From NCBI GenBank assembly GCA_965661345.1, contig CBFIDK010000009.1:1-58498 (forward strand): 58,498 nucleotides of DNA, given 5' to 3'. Shown piece by piece: positions 9,742-18,997 of the stretch (positions within the stretch are counted from its first letter, which is position 1; each line of letters opens with the position of its first letter). Source of the stretch: GCA-2862585 sp965661345. GTDB taxonomy: Bacteria; Bacteroidota; Bacteroidia; Flavobacteriales; UBA7312. The notes under the pieces were generated by a model, which made no database searches, was not told the DNA's origin, and saw only the letters and a list, made by a program, of their open reading frames with translations. Position numbers and translations under genes: made by a program.

Positions 9742-10460
9742 TTAGGAATAAACACTTTGGTGCTTTGTTTTTCTCCATTTTCAAAAGCAATCACTAAGAC
9801 ATAAATTCCTTTGGAAAAATGTTTAGTATTTATAAACATATTATCACTTTTATGAATCATTTTTTTGCCTGAAATATCATACAGCTCCAAACGATTAATT
9901 TCTTTACCTATCCCCTCTACTTCCAACTTTGAATCGGAAGAAAGCAGCAGTCTAAAATCTGGCTTTTTAAGGTGTGTTTTTAAGCCCGTGATATTATCTA
10001 TTACATGAACTTGCTGTATATATTGTTCAACAATTACAACAGCACCCTCTTCTAGAAAAATATTGGGAACTGCCGGCCAAACCACAATAATATTATCGCC
10101 CTCGAAAAAACCATTTTGCTGGTTTACATTTATATAACCACCATTAAACCCGGACGTTATAGTATCCACAACTGGCCAACCAACATGCACACTATCATTA
10201 GGCGAAAGAGAAAACTCATCGTATTCGGCTAAAATACCATCAACTATTCCGGAACATGAGTTGAGCGCGAATACTAGATGTAAGGGTGTATTGATTGTGT
10301 TTTCACCAGTATTGACAATATTAGCACTAACCCCCAAAATACCTTCCATGTGAGCGGTGTCTGAAATAACAGGGTCGTAATACCCAAATGATAAACTATA
10401 AGTTTGTGCTTTGCCCAACAAAGCACCAAGCATAAGTAAAAAGACTAATTTTCCTTTCAT
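9738..10460 (-). CDS. Small secreted T9SS-sorted protein
   Basis: 240 residues. A signal peptide (MKGKLVFLLMLGALLGKAQ) is followed by a beta-rich, CARDB-like region (NIVNTGENTINTPLHLVFAL; SPNDSVHVGWPV) typical of extracellular adhesion-type modules. The last 75 residues form a type IX secretion C-terminal domain (LELYDISGKKM, FSKGIYVLVIAFENG, TKVFIPN). It should be exported to the cell surface or medium. Function is otherwise unknown. It may have its own promoter; a one-mismatch box (TATCTTTA) lies just upstream. Confidence 0.8.
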   Translation of the reverse strand: MKGKLVFLLMLGALLGKAQTYSLSFGYYDPVISDTAHMEGILGVSANIVNTGENTINTPLHLVFALNSCSGIVDGILAEYDEFSLSPNDSVHVGWPVVDTITSGFNGGYINVNQQNGFFEGDNIIVVWPAVPNIFLEEGAVVIVEQYIQQVHVIDNITGLKTHLKKPDFRLLLSSDSKLEVEGIGKEINRLELYDISGKKMIHKSDNMFINTKHFSKGIYVLVIAFENGEKQSTKVFIPN

Positions 10461-10565
10461 GACGATTAAGATTTAAAGCGATTATAAAGATACACTAAAC
10501 ATTTTAAAACAAAATTTAAATAATTAAATTATCTTACGCCTTCAAACTGAAAAAACTTATTAGCC

Positions 10566-12029
10566 ATGAATATTTTACAAGAACTTATTCATTCAATGAA
10601 TAGGGAGGAATTAAGAACATTCAGACTTATTTCTAATAGGGTCAAAACCTCCAACGTTCGAAAAGAGTTTCTTTTACTTTCATACTGCAAAAGATCAGGC
10701 CAATCGTATAACGAAGATAAAATTTCAAAAAAGCTTTATGGAACTAACAAGAATGCATTTTACAGACTGAAAAATAGGCTGCTTTTTAATCTTTTCAATA
10801 GTGTAACTTTCCAATACTTAAGTAAAGACAATGATTTGTCGACTTATAAGTTGATTTTGGTTGGTAAAAAAGTAAAGGAAAGAGGGCATTACGACTTGTG
10901 CTACACCATTTTTAAACTCGCTGAAAAAAAAGCTGAAAAACTAGAACTTTTTGAACTGCTTAATATTTTATATCTAGAAATCATCAAGCTATCGTACGAA
11001 AAGCCCGATATTGATGTTGAATCTTATTTAGTAAAGAGAAAAAGTAACAATCAAAAACTACAACAACTCAATGAAATAGAGGACGTCTTGGCTATCGTAA
11101 ATTTTAAAATGAAAAAAGACCAAAACCACTCCAACATAAACCAAAAAACCATTAAGCTGCTAGAGAAAACCATTAATGATTACTCGGTTAATCCTGAGGT
11201 CTTAATAAGCCCTACGCTTAAATTAAAAATCATTCAAACCATTAGCAAATTACTGCTACAAAAGAAAATGTACGAAGAGCTTGAGACCTACCTAAAACAA
11301 AGCTATAAAGAGTGTGTTTCTTCAAATATTTTCACAGAAAAAACACATGAAGTGAAACTGCAGGTTTTAAGCTATCTAACAAACTGCTTGTTTAAAAATA
11401 AAAAATACGATGAGTCAATATCAACAGCACAAGAATTAAGAAACGCAATTAATGAATTCGACGGCGTTTTATACAATAAATACATATTTTACTACTACAA
11501 TGGCCTTGTTATAAATTACTCGAAATTAGATAAAGATAAAGCCATTGACGTTTTACTGAAAGCGAAGAATGAAGACGCCATAAAGGCCTCCGATTACTAT
11601 TACTTTTTCGTTTGTTCGAACTTAGCGCTTCAATATTTTGACAAGAAAAATTTTAAGCCTGCTATTAAAAATTTAAGTCGAATTATTCAGCATAAAAACT
11701 TCCTAAACTTTGATTTATCTTTTCAAATAAAAATAATCGCTGCAGAGTTAATTATTCGCTACGAAATTGGAGATTTTGACATACTTGAAATGAGAATAAA
11801 AAGCATTAAAACTCGCTTTAAAGACATCTTAACAAAGCCCCGGTATAATCGCGAAAAACTACTTATAAAGATCATTAGCAAGCTCATATATATTCAAAGA
11901 GCCGACTTAAACAAAAGCTTACGAAACGATATTAATCTAATCCTGTCCATTGCGACATCTGAAGAGGCAGAAGAAACAGATATCATTAACTACAACAAAT
12001 GGCTAAGTGAAAATTTTTCAAGAAATTGA
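10566..12029 (+). CDS. Orphan alpha-helical (TPR-like) protein
   Basis: 487 residues, Lys/Asn/Ile-rich, with no signal peptide. Residues 1-90 (ELIHSMNREELRTFRLI ... KISKKLYGTNKNAFYRLKNR) look like a compact helical, possibly DNA-binding, module. The rest is a run of helix pairs (YDLCYTIFKLAEKKAEKLE; NLALQYFDKKNFKPAIKNLS) resembling an alpha-solenoid. I recognise no named family, though proteins of this general design occur in Flavobacteriales. A scaffold or regulatory role is possible, by inference. Its 3' end overlaps thiL by 12 nt in opposite orientation. Confidence 0.7.
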   Translation: MNILQELIHSMNREELRTFRLISNRVKTSNVRKEFLLLSYCKRSGQSYNEDKISKKLYGTNKNAFYRLKNRLLFNLFNSVTFQYLSKDNDLSTYKLILVGKKVKERGHYDLCYTIFKLAEKKAEKLELFELLNILYLEIIKLSYEKPDIDVESYLVKRKSNNQKLQQLNEIEDVLAIVNFKMKKDQNHSNINQKTIKLLEKTINDYSVNPEVLISPTLKLKIIQTISKLLLQKKMYEELETYLKQSYKECVSSNIFTEKTHEVKLQVLSYLTNCLFKNKKYDESISTAQELRNAINEFDGVLYNKYIFYYYNGLVINYSKLDKDKAIDVLLKAKNEDAIKASDYYYFFVCSNLALQYFDKKNFKPAIKNLSRIIQHKNFLNFDLSFQIKIIAAELIIRYEIGDFDILEMRIKSIKTRFKDILTKPRYNREKLLIKIISKLIYIQRADLNKSLRNDINLILSIATSEEAEETDIINYNKWLSENFSRN

Positions 12030-13067
12030 GTTCCACCCTTGTGCTATTAAAGGCTGATGGTTATCGTCTTTAGTAACAAATACGGCGCCAGCTGTTTGGT
12101 CAGTAATGTATCCAATTACCGTTAAATCAGAATCGTTTTTAATCTTATCGTAATTGTCTTGACTAATTGTAAACAGTAGCTCATAATCTTCTCCCCCACT
12201 TAAGGCACATGTAGCAGCATTAAGGCTAAGCTCTTCGGCAGTAGAAATGGCTGAGAAATCGATTGGTAATTTATCTTCGTATACAGCGCATCCAACATTA
12301 GAATTTTTGCATAAATGCAAAAGCTCAGAAGATAAGCCATCAGAAATATCAATCATAGATGTTGGCACAATATTTTTACTCTTTAAAATCTCAACAATAT
12401 CTTTTCTAGCCTCAGGTTTTAGTTGTCTTTGAAGAATATAATCTTTGTTTTCTAAGTCAGGTTGCATATTTGGATTAGCCTCAAAAACTTGTTTTTCTCT
12501 ATTCAGAATCTGTAATCCAAGGTAAGCCGAGCCTAAATCACCAGAAACAATAATTAAATCGTGCTCTTTAGCCCCACTTCTATATGCTACAGCCTCCTTT
12601 GACACTTCTCCAATAGCCGTAATGCTTAAGCACAATCCTGAAGTTGATGAGGTGGTGTCCCCTCCTACTAAGTCAACTTTATAGTTTTCACAGGCCAAAC
12701 GAATACCTTCATAAAGCTCCTCTACGGCCTCTAAAGGGAACCTGTTTGAGATGGCAAGACTTACTGTAATTTGCTTGGCTATACCGTTCATGGCGTAAAT
12801 GTCTGATAAGTTAACGATGACGGATTTATAGCCCAAATGCTTCAATGGAGTGTATGTTAAATCGAAATGAACGCCTTCAATCAGCATATCCGTCGTTACT
12901 AAACTGTAGGAATCTCCATTGTCAAGCACAGCGCAATCGTCTCCAACACCTTTGACAGTTGAAGGGTTATTTAGACTGATGTCCTTGGTTAAATATTCAA
13001 TTAATCCGAACTCTCCCAATTCAGAAATGGGTGTTCTTTTAGGTGTTTTATCTTCTAATAAACTCAT
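12018..13067 (-). CDS. thiL: Thiamine-monophosphate kinase
   Basis: 349 residues, PurM/AIR-synthase-like fold. It phosphorylates thiamine phosphate to thiamine diphosphate, the last step of cofactor synthesis. Family motifs: GVGDDCAVLD (ATP/Mg site), TTDMLIEGVHFDL, LVGGDTTSS, MIDISDGLSSELLHLC and ALSGGEDYELLFT. Full length. It stands alone, with no other thi genes beside it. A -7 box 4 nt before the ATG predicts a leaderless mRNA. Confidence 0.93.
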   Translation of the reverse strand: MSLLEDKTPKRTPISELGEFGLIEYLTKDISLNNPSTVKGVGDDCAVLDNGDSYSLVTTDMLIEGVHFDLTYTPLKHLGYKSVIVNLSDIYAMNGIAKQITVSLAISNRFPLEAVEELYEGIRLACENYKVDLVGGDTTSSTSGLCLSITAIGEVSKEAVAYRSGAKEHDLIIVSGDLGSAYLGLQILNREKQVFEANPNMQPDLENKDYILQRQLKPEARKDIVEILKSKNIVPTSMIDISDGLSSELLHLCKNSNVGCAVYEDKLPIDFSAISTAEELSLNAATCALSGGEDYELLFTISQDNYDKIKNDSDLTVIGYITDQTAGAVFVTKDDNHQPLIAQGWNSIS

Positions 13068-13071
13068 TCTG

Positions 13072-13079
13072 CAAAAGTA
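13072..13079 (-). promoter_or_regulatory. thiL promoter -7 box (leaderless)
   Basis: Minus-strand TACTTTTG at 13079-13072, 4 nt before the ATG (13067), so the transcript start falls on or next to the start codon. Confidence 0.55.
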
Positions 13080-13139
13080 ATAGTATTTATAACATATACG
13101 ATTGCGCTCTTTTCATGGTGTTATCATGTAATAATTTCA

Positions 13140-13147
13140 TAATTTTG
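13140..13147 (+). promoter_or_regulatory. suf operon promoter -7 box
   Basis: TAATTTTG, exact TAnnTTTG, 29 nt before the GTG start of sufA at 13177. No clear -33 element and no recognisable IscR-like site was seen. Confidence 0.5.
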
Positions 13148-13176
13148 CAGTTAAATTCATACTTAACTATTTAAAC

Positions 13177-13503
13177 GTGATTCAAGTAACTAAACAAGCA
13201 AAAGAAAAGTTATTGTCTCTCATGGCAGAAGAAGGTCATGACGCTAGCTCATTTGTAAGGGTTGGAGTAAATAGTGGCGGATGCTCTGGGCTATCTTACG
13301 ACCTAGGATTCGATAAAAAAGAAAAAGAAGACGATAAATCCTTTGAAGATAATGGAATTAAAATAGTGGTAAACAAGAAAAGTTACCTCTATCTAATTGG
13401 CACTACCTTGGAATATTCAGGCGGATTAAACGGTAAAGGATTTGTATTTAACAACCCTAACGCCAGCAGAACATGTGGTTGCGGAGAAAGTTTTTCAGTT
13501 TAA
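13177..13503 (+). CDS. sufA: A-type iron-sulfur carrier (HesB/IscA family), SUF operon
   Basis: 108 residues. It takes Fe-S clusters from the SufBCD scaffold to target proteins. The three conserved Cys are present: one in NSGGCSGLSYDLGF and two in the C-terminal CGCGESF. The GTG at 13177 is the start because it gives the standard N-terminus (IQVTKQAKEKL) and no ATG is nearby. First gene of the SUF operon. Confidence 0.93.
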   Translation: MIQVTKQAKEKLLSLMAEEGHDASSFVRVGVNSGGCSGLSYDLGFDKKEKEDDKSFEDNGIKIVVNKKSYLYLIGTTLEYSGGLNGKGFVFNNPNASRTCGCGESFSV

Positions 13504-13521
13504 TTTATTACATTAAAAATC

Positions 13522-14964
13522 TTGTCAGAAGAAGAAAAAATATTAGAAGAAGTTACGGGAGCAGACTATAAGTACGGTTTCACTACAGACATCGAAAGTG
13601 ACACCATAGCCAAAGGCCTTAACGAAGATGTAATTAGGTTAATCTCAAGTAAAAAAGAAGAGCCAGAGTGGCTGCTTAATTACAGGCTAAAAGCCTTCGA
13701 AACGTGGAAAAAAATGAAAGAACCTGATTGGGCAAACATTCACTATGTTAAACCCAATTACCAAGACATTATTTACTACGCCGCCCCAAAACAAAAAAAG
13801 AAATTGAATAGTCTCGATGATCTAGATCCAGAGATGAAAAAGACTTTTGATAAGCTCGGGATTTCGATTAATGAGCAAAAAAAGTTAGCAGGTGTTGCAG
13901 TAGACTTTGTGATGGATAGTGTGTCTGTTGCCACAAGTTTCAAAGACAAGCTCGGCGAACTAGGCATAATCTTTTGCTCCATCAGTGAGGCAGTAAAAGA
14001 ACATCCTGAACTCGTTAAAAAATACATCGGAACTGTCGTTCCTACATCAGATAACTTCTTTTCCGCATTAAACTCTGCCGTATTTACTGACGGCTCGTTT
14101 TGCTACATCCCAAAAGGCGTTAAATGCCCCATGGAACTGTCAACATATTTTCGAATAAACCAAGCAGGAACAGGACAATTCGAAAGAACACTACTTATTG
14201 CCGACGAAGGCAGTTATGTAAGTTACTTAGAAGGCTGTACAGCCCCAATGCGGGATGAAAATCAGCTGCATGCAGCAGTTGTAGAATTGATAGCAATGGA
14301 CGATGCAGAAATAAAATATTCTACCGTTCAAAACTGGTACCCTGGCGATGCAAATGGTGTTGGTGGGGTGTTTAATTTTGTCACTAAACGAGGGATTTGC
14401 CACACCAGATCTAAAATTTCATGGACTCAAGTTGAAACTGGCTCTGCAGTAACATGGAAATACCCCTCATGCATACTAAAAGGAGACGGTTCTATTGGCG
14501 AATTTTACTCCGTTGCCGTAACCAATAACTACCAACAGGCAGACACTGGAACTAAAATGGTTCATCTTGGAAAAAACACTAAAAGCACGATTATTTCCAA
14601 AGGAATTTGTGCCGGCAAAAGCGAAGGCAGCTACAGAGGATTAGTAAAAATTCAAAAGGGAGCTGAAAACGCTAGAAACTTTTCTCAGTGCGACTCATTA
14701 CTCATGGGCGATAAATGTGGCTCACATACCTTCCCCTACATTGAAGTAAAAAACAAATCTGCTAAAATTGAACACGAGGCAACCACCTCAAAAATTGGAG
14801 AAGATCAAATTTTTTATTGCAACCAAAGAGGTATTGGCACCGAAGAAGCTATTGCACTAATTGTAAATGGATATTGTAAAGACGTCCTTAATCAGTTGCC
14901 TATGGAATTTGCTGTAGAAGCACAAAAACTACTTGCTATTAGTTTAGAAGGTAGCGTAGGATAA
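13522..14964 (+). CDS. sufB: Fe-S cluster assembly protein SufB
   Basis: 480 residues, full length. It is the scaffold subunit of SufBC2D, on which clusters are built. Seen: the conserved SufB core from PEWLLNYRLKAFETWKKM through the parallel beta-helix region to the C-terminal GIGTEEAIALIVNGYCKDVL. It begins with TTG at 13522 (SEEEKILEEV...); no ATG lies close, so the TTG start is likely real. 18 nt after sufA. Confidence 0.95.
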   Translation: MSEEEKILEEVTGADYKYGFTTDIESDTIAKGLNEDVIRLISSKKEEPEWLLNYRLKAFETWKKMKEPDWANIHYVKPNYQDIIYYAAPKQKKKLNSLDDLDPEMKKTFDKLGISINEQKKLAGVAVDFVMDSVSVATSFKDKLGELGIIFCSISEAVKEHPELVKKYIGTVVPTSDNFFSALNSAVFTDGSFCYIPKGVKCPMELSTYFRINQAGTGQFERTLLIADEGSYVSYLEGCTAPMRDENQLHAAVVELIAMDDAEIKYSTVQNWYPGDANGVGGVFNFVTKRGICHTRSKISWTQVETGSAVTWKYPSCILKGDGSIGEFYSVAVTNNYQQADTGTKMVHLGKNTKSTIISKGICAGKSEGSYRGLVKIQKGAENARNFSQCDSLLMGDKCGSHTFPYIEVKNKSAKIEHEATTSKIGEDQIFYCNQRGIGTEEAIALIVNGYCKDVLNQLPMEFAVEAQKLLAISLEGSVG

Positions 14965-14974
14965 AACTAAAAAT

Positions 14975-15730
14975 ATGTTAAAGATAAACAACTTAAAAGC
15001 CTCAATTGAAGGCAACAAAATACTAACAGGCATTACACTAGATGTCAATCCAGGCGAAGTACATGCCATCATGGGGCCAAACGGCTCTGGAAAAAGTACC
15101 TTATCGTCAGTGATTGCTGGCCGTGAAGAATATGAAATAGAAGACGGCTCCATTGAATTTAATGGCGAAAGTATAATGGATTTATCGCCAGAAGAGCGCG
15201 CTCACAAAGGCATATTTTTATCCTTTCAATACCCCATAGAAATTCCAGGAGTATCGGTTTCTAACTTCCTAAAAACGTCGCTGAACGAAAGTAGAAAAGC
15301 ACAGGGACTAGAGCCTATGCCTGCTGGAGATTTACTCAAAAAGATGCGAGAAAAAATGGAGCTTCTAGAAATCAAAAAAGGCTTTTTAAGCCGCTCATTA
15401 AACCAAGGATTTTCTGGTGGTGAGAAGAAAAGAAACGAAATTTTTCAGATGGCAATGCTTGAGCCAAAACTGGCCATATTAGACGAAACTGATTCTGGAC
15501 TTGACATTGACGCATTGCGTATTGTAGCTAATGGTGTAAACATGCTAAAATCTAAGGATAATGCTACAATTGTTATAACCCACTATCAACGCCTATTGGA
15601 TTACATAGTTCCTGACTTTGTTCATGTGCTTTACAATGGTAAAATTGTAAAATCTGGCACTAAAGATTTAGCCCTAGAGCTTGAAGAAAAAGGCTACGAT
15701 TGGATAATAAAAGAATCTGAACAACTGTGA
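14975..15730 (+). CDS. sufC: Fe-S cluster assembly ATPase SufC
   Basis: 251 residues, an ABC-type ATPase that drives conformational changes of SufBD. Walker A is GPNGSGKST (about residue 34), the signature is FSGGEKKRNE and Walker B is LAILDETDSGLD, the standard SufC variant. It overlaps sufD by 4 nt, pointing to translational coupling. Confidence 0.96.
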   Translation: MLKINNLKASIEGNKILTGITLDVNPGEVHAIMGPNGSGKSTLSSVIAGREEYEIEDGSIEFNGESIMDLSPEERAHKGIFLSFQYPIEIPGVSVSNFLKTSLNESRKAQGLEPMPAGDLLKKMREKMELLEIKKGFLSRSLNQGFSGGEKKRNEIFQMAMLEPKLAILDETDSGLDIDALRIVANGVNMLKSKDNATIVITHYQRLLDYIVPDFVHVLYNGKIVKSGTKDLALELEEKGYDWIIKESEQL

Positions 15731-17025
15731 ATTTAAAAGACAAACTCATACAGGCATATCAAGAGGCTGAAAACACCCTTTCCTTTCACCAAGAAAGAAA
15801 AGAGAGCATAGACCGTCTTGAGGAATTTGGATTTCCAACCGTAAAAGACGAAGAATGGAAATACACCAATTTATTGCCAATCATTAAAAATGAATATGCT
15901 CTTTCTGCTCAAGAAAGTATCGTCTCAAAAGAGTTGCTTAACGAATATATTTTAACTCAAACAGAGACTAATATTATTGTGTTTGTTAACGGTAAACTAA
16001 ACCGCGAACTTTCCGATATAGACGCTGCTAACGCTACGATTTGCTCACTTTCTGAAGCCGAAAAAAATCACTCAGCAGTTGTTAAAAAATATTGGGGCAA
16101 GGCGCTTTCAGAAAATCCAGATAGCTTGGTGTCGTTAAACACCGCTCTCTCTAGTGAAGGTGTATTTATTCATGTGCCAAAAGGAACCGTTGTAGAAAAA
16201 CCAATTCAAATTGTATACTTCTCTACTAATGTTTCAAGCGACTTATTTTTACAAACAAGAAACTTAATCGTAATAGAAGAAAACGCTCAGGTTCAAGTTA
16301 CAGAAAGGCATCAAAACATTGACCAAAAAGAAGTCTTTACCAATTCAGTAACAGAAATTTTTGCCCATGACAATTCTCTTATCGATTTTTATAAAATACA
16401 AAACGACAAGCGTAACTGTTCACTAATAGACAACACCTGGGTAAAACAAGGTAAAAACTGTACATGTACGGTGGATACTTTTAGCTTTGGAGGAAAATTT
16501 ATCCGAAACAACCTCAGTTTTATTCTCGATGGCCAGCATTCTGAAAGTAATATGAGAGGCATTACATTGATAGGAGAAAACCAATTGGTAGATCATCACA
16601 CTCTTGTAGACCACGCCGTGCCAAACTGCCAAAGTAACGAAATGTATAAAGGGATTTTTGACGACAATGCAAAAGGTGTTTTCAACGGGAAAGTTATGGT
16701 GCGTCCAGATGCTCAAAAAACAAATGCCTTCCAGTCAAACAACAACCTTTTATTGACTGACTCCGCTTCAATAGACACCAAGCCACAGCTTGAAATATAT
16801 GCCGATGATGTAGCGTGTAGCCATGGCTGTACGGTAGGTCAGCTTGATGATGACGCCTTATTTTATTTGCGTTCTAGAGGTATTCCTTACAAAGAGGCGC
16901 AAGCCATGTTGATGTATGCCTTCGCTAACGACGTGTTAAGTAATGTGAAAATTCCTGAGCTAAAGCAGAAAATCAACCGAATTATTGCTGAAAAGCTAGG
17001 TGTTCAAATTTATATTGAAGTCTAA
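15727..17025 (+). CDS. sufD: Fe-S cluster assembly protein SufD
   Basis: 432 residues, partner of SufB in the SufBCD scaffold. Motifs: EFGFPTVKDEEWKYTNL at the N-terminus, VDHHTLVDHAVPNCQSNEMYKG, and SHGCTVGQLDDDALFYLRSRG near the C-terminus, containing the conserved Cys/His. The GTG start is inside the sufC stop (GTGA), giving a 4-nt coupled overlap. Confidence 0.95.
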   Translation: MNLKDKLIQAYQEAENTLSFHQERKESIDRLEEFGFPTVKDEEWKYTNLLPIIKNEYALSAQESIVSKELLNEYILTQTETNIIVFVNGKLNRELSDIDAANATICSLSEAEKNHSAVVKKYWGKALSENPDSLVSLNTALSSEGVFIHVPKGTVVEKPIQIVYFSTNVSSDLFLQTRNLIVIEENAQVQVTERHQNIDQKEVFTNSVTEIFAHDNSLIDFYKIQNDKRNCSLIDNTWVKQGKNCTCTVDTFSFGGKFIRNNLSFILDGQHSESNMRGITLIGENQLVDHHTLVDHAVPNCQSNEMYKGIFDDNAKGVFNGKVMVRPDAQKTNAFQSNNNLLLTDSASIDTKPQLEIYADDVACSHGCTVGQLDDDALFYLRSRGIPYKEAQAMLMYAFANDVLSNVKIPELKQKINRIIAEKLGVQIYIEV

Positions 17026-17028
17026 AAT

Positions 17029-18243
17029 ATGCTAGATGTTTCTCAAATTCGTCAACAATTTCCAATACTTCACCAAGAAGTAAACGGTTACCCTCTTGTG
17101 TATTTAGACAATGGCGCAACAACACATAAGCCAAAAGTTGTCATTGATGCCATTCAGCACTATTACGAAAAACAAAATTCAAACATACACAGAGGCGTTC
17201 ACTACCTTAGCCAATTGGCAACGGATGAGTATGAAGCGTCTCGAGAAACCGTTCGTCAGCACTTCAACGCCGATCATCTTCATGAAATCATTTTTACAAA
17301 AGGAAATACAGAGGCTATTAATTTAGTGGCCAACGGATTTCGCGCTTTGTTAAGCTCAACCGATGAGGTTTTAGTTTCGGCAATGGAGCACCATTCCAAT
17401 ATTGTACCCTGGCAAATGGCCTGCCAAAGCTCTGGCGCAACACTAAAAGTTATTCCCATGAATAGCAAAGGCGAATTAGATATGCTTGCATACCAAAACT
17501 TGCTTTCAAGCAATACTAAGGTGGTAGCCGTAAATCATATTTCTAACGCATTAGGAACAATAAATCCTGTTAAAGAAATCATACAATTGGCACATCAAGT
17601 AGGTGCAGCAGTATTAGTAGACGGTGCTCAATCAGGCCCTCACGCTCACATTGACGTTAAAGATTTAGATGCCGATTTTTATTGCATATCAGGACACAAA
17701 ATTTACGGCCCCACAGGCATTGGCGCCTTGTACGGCAAAGAAGAATGGCTCAACAAATTACCACCATACCAAGGCGGTGGCGAGATGATAGCGACAGTTA
17801 GTTTTAAAGAAACAACTTATGCTGGCTTACCTCACAAGTTTGAAGCAGGCACCCCCAACATAGCGGGTGGAATAGCACTTAAAACAGCCATTGACTGGCT
17901 TAATGGCATTGGGCTAGAGAATGTTATGAAACATGAACATGAGCTGCTTGAGTATGCCACAAAAGAATTAGCCAAAATAGAAGGCATGCGATTCATTGGT
18001 GAAGCATCTAATAAAGCGGCCGTAATTTCCTTTTTAGTGGGCGACATACACCCTTACGATATGGGAATGATTCTAGACAAACTAGGCATAGCCGTAAGAA
18101 CTGGACACCATTGCGCTCAACCTGTTATGGATGAATTTTGCATTCCGGGAACAATACGCGCTTCATTTGCCGTTTATAACACTAAAGAAGAAGTGGACAG
18201 ATTGGTAGAAGGCGTTAAAAAAGCACAACAAATGCTATCCTAA
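17029..18243 (+). CDS. sufS: Cysteine desulfurase SufS
   Basis: 404 residues, PLP enzyme of the class-II desulfurase (CsdA/SufS) type that releases sulfur from cysteine as a persulfide. The PLP lysine is Lys224 in SGHKIYGPTG; the active-site Cys362 lies in RTGHHCAQP. The N-terminus (QFPILHQEVNGYPLVYLDNGAT) is canonical. 3 nt after sufD and 2 nt before sufE. Confidence 0.97.
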   Translation: MLDVSQIRQQFPILHQEVNGYPLVYLDNGATTHKPKVVIDAIQHYYEKQNSNIHRGVHYLSQLATDEYEASRETVRQHFNADHLHEIIFTKGNTEAINLVANGFRALLSSTDEVLVSAMEHHSNIVPWQMACQSSGATLKVIPMNSKGELDMLAYQNLLSSNTKVVAVNHISNALGTINPVKEIIQLAHQVGAAVLVDGAQSGPHAHIDVKDLDADFYCISGHKIYGPTGIGALYGKEEWLNKLPPYQGGGEMIATVSFKETTYAGLPHKFEAGTPNIAGGIALKTAIDWLNGIGLENVMKHEHELLEYATKELAKIEGMRFIGEASNKAAVISFLVGDIHPYDMGMILDKLGIAVRTGHHCAQPVMDEFCIPGTIRASFAVYNTKEEVDRLVEGVKKAQQMLS

Positions 18244-18245
18244 AT

Positions 18246-18668
18246 ATGGCAAGTATAAAAGACATACAGCAAGATATTGTTGATGAGTTCGATATGTTCG
18301 AAGAGTGGATGGAAAAGTACGAGCACATCATCGAATTGGGCAAAACACTGCCTTTGATTGACGAAAATCATAAAACAGAAGACAACCTCATAAAAGGGTG
18401 CCAGTCTAGGGTATGGCTACACGCCGAAAAACAAGACAACACAGTAATGTTTACAGCCGATAGTGATGCCATTATGACTAAAGGAATAATCGCGCTGTTG
18501 GTCCGTACATTTTCTGGACAAAAAGCACAAGATATTGTTGAAGCAGATACCGATTTCATCAATCAAATTGGACTAAAAGAGCAACTTTCTCCAACAAGAG
18601 CAAACGGATTGGTTTCCATGGTCAAGCAAATGAAGCTTTACGCTTTGGCCTTCCAATCACAAAACTAA
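18246..18668 (+). CDS. sufE: Sulfur acceptor SufE
   Basis: 140 residues. It accepts the persulfide from SufS and passes sulfur to SufB. The acceptor Cys52 is in NLIKGCQSRVWL, at the expected place. The conserved SPTRANGLVSMVKQMK lies near the C-terminus. It follows sufS by 2 nt. Confidence 0.95.
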   Translation: MASIKDIQQDIVDEFDMFEEWMEKYEHIIELGKTLPLIDENHKTEDNLIKGCQSRVWLHAEKQDNTVMFTADSDAIMTKGIIALLVRTFSGQKAQDIVEADTDFINQIGLKEQLSPTRANGLVSMVKQMKLYALAFQSQN

Positions 18669-18673
18669 TACCT

Positions 18674-18997
18674 ATGAAAACAGAAGCAGAATTACAGGCA
18701 ATTGGCGAAAAAGTAGTAGAACGAATATGTCAAATCTATGACCCAGAGATTCCTGTGAATATTTACGAATTGGGTTTAATCTACGACATTCAGGTAAGTG
18801 ATGAATGTGACGTAGAAATAGAAATGACGCTTACCTCACCGAACTGTCCCGTTGCCGAAACTCTACCTGTTGAAGTAGAAGAAAAAGTAAAGGTAGTGGA
18901 GGAAGTGCGAAACGTAAAAGTAAACATCACTTTTGATCCGCCTTGGGACAAAGACATGATGAGTGAAGAAGCAAAACTAGAGCTTGGAATGCTGTAA
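18674..18997 (+). CDS. sufT: DUF59 / MIP18-family Fe-S maturation protein (SufT-like)
   Basis: 107 residues. The MIP18 signature is clear: DPEIPVNIYELGLIYDI, then LTSPNCPVAETLP with the conserved Cys, and FDPPWDKDMMSEEAKLELGM. Members help to mature Fe-S proteins under high cluster demand. Position inside the SUF operon supports this. Its stop shares one base with the next start (TAATG). Confidence 0.9.
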   Translation: MKTEAELQAIGEKVVERICQIYDPEIPVNIYELGLIYDIQVSDECDVEIEMTLTSPNCPVAETLPVEVEEKVKVVEEVRNVKVNITFDPPWDKDMMSEEAKLELGML

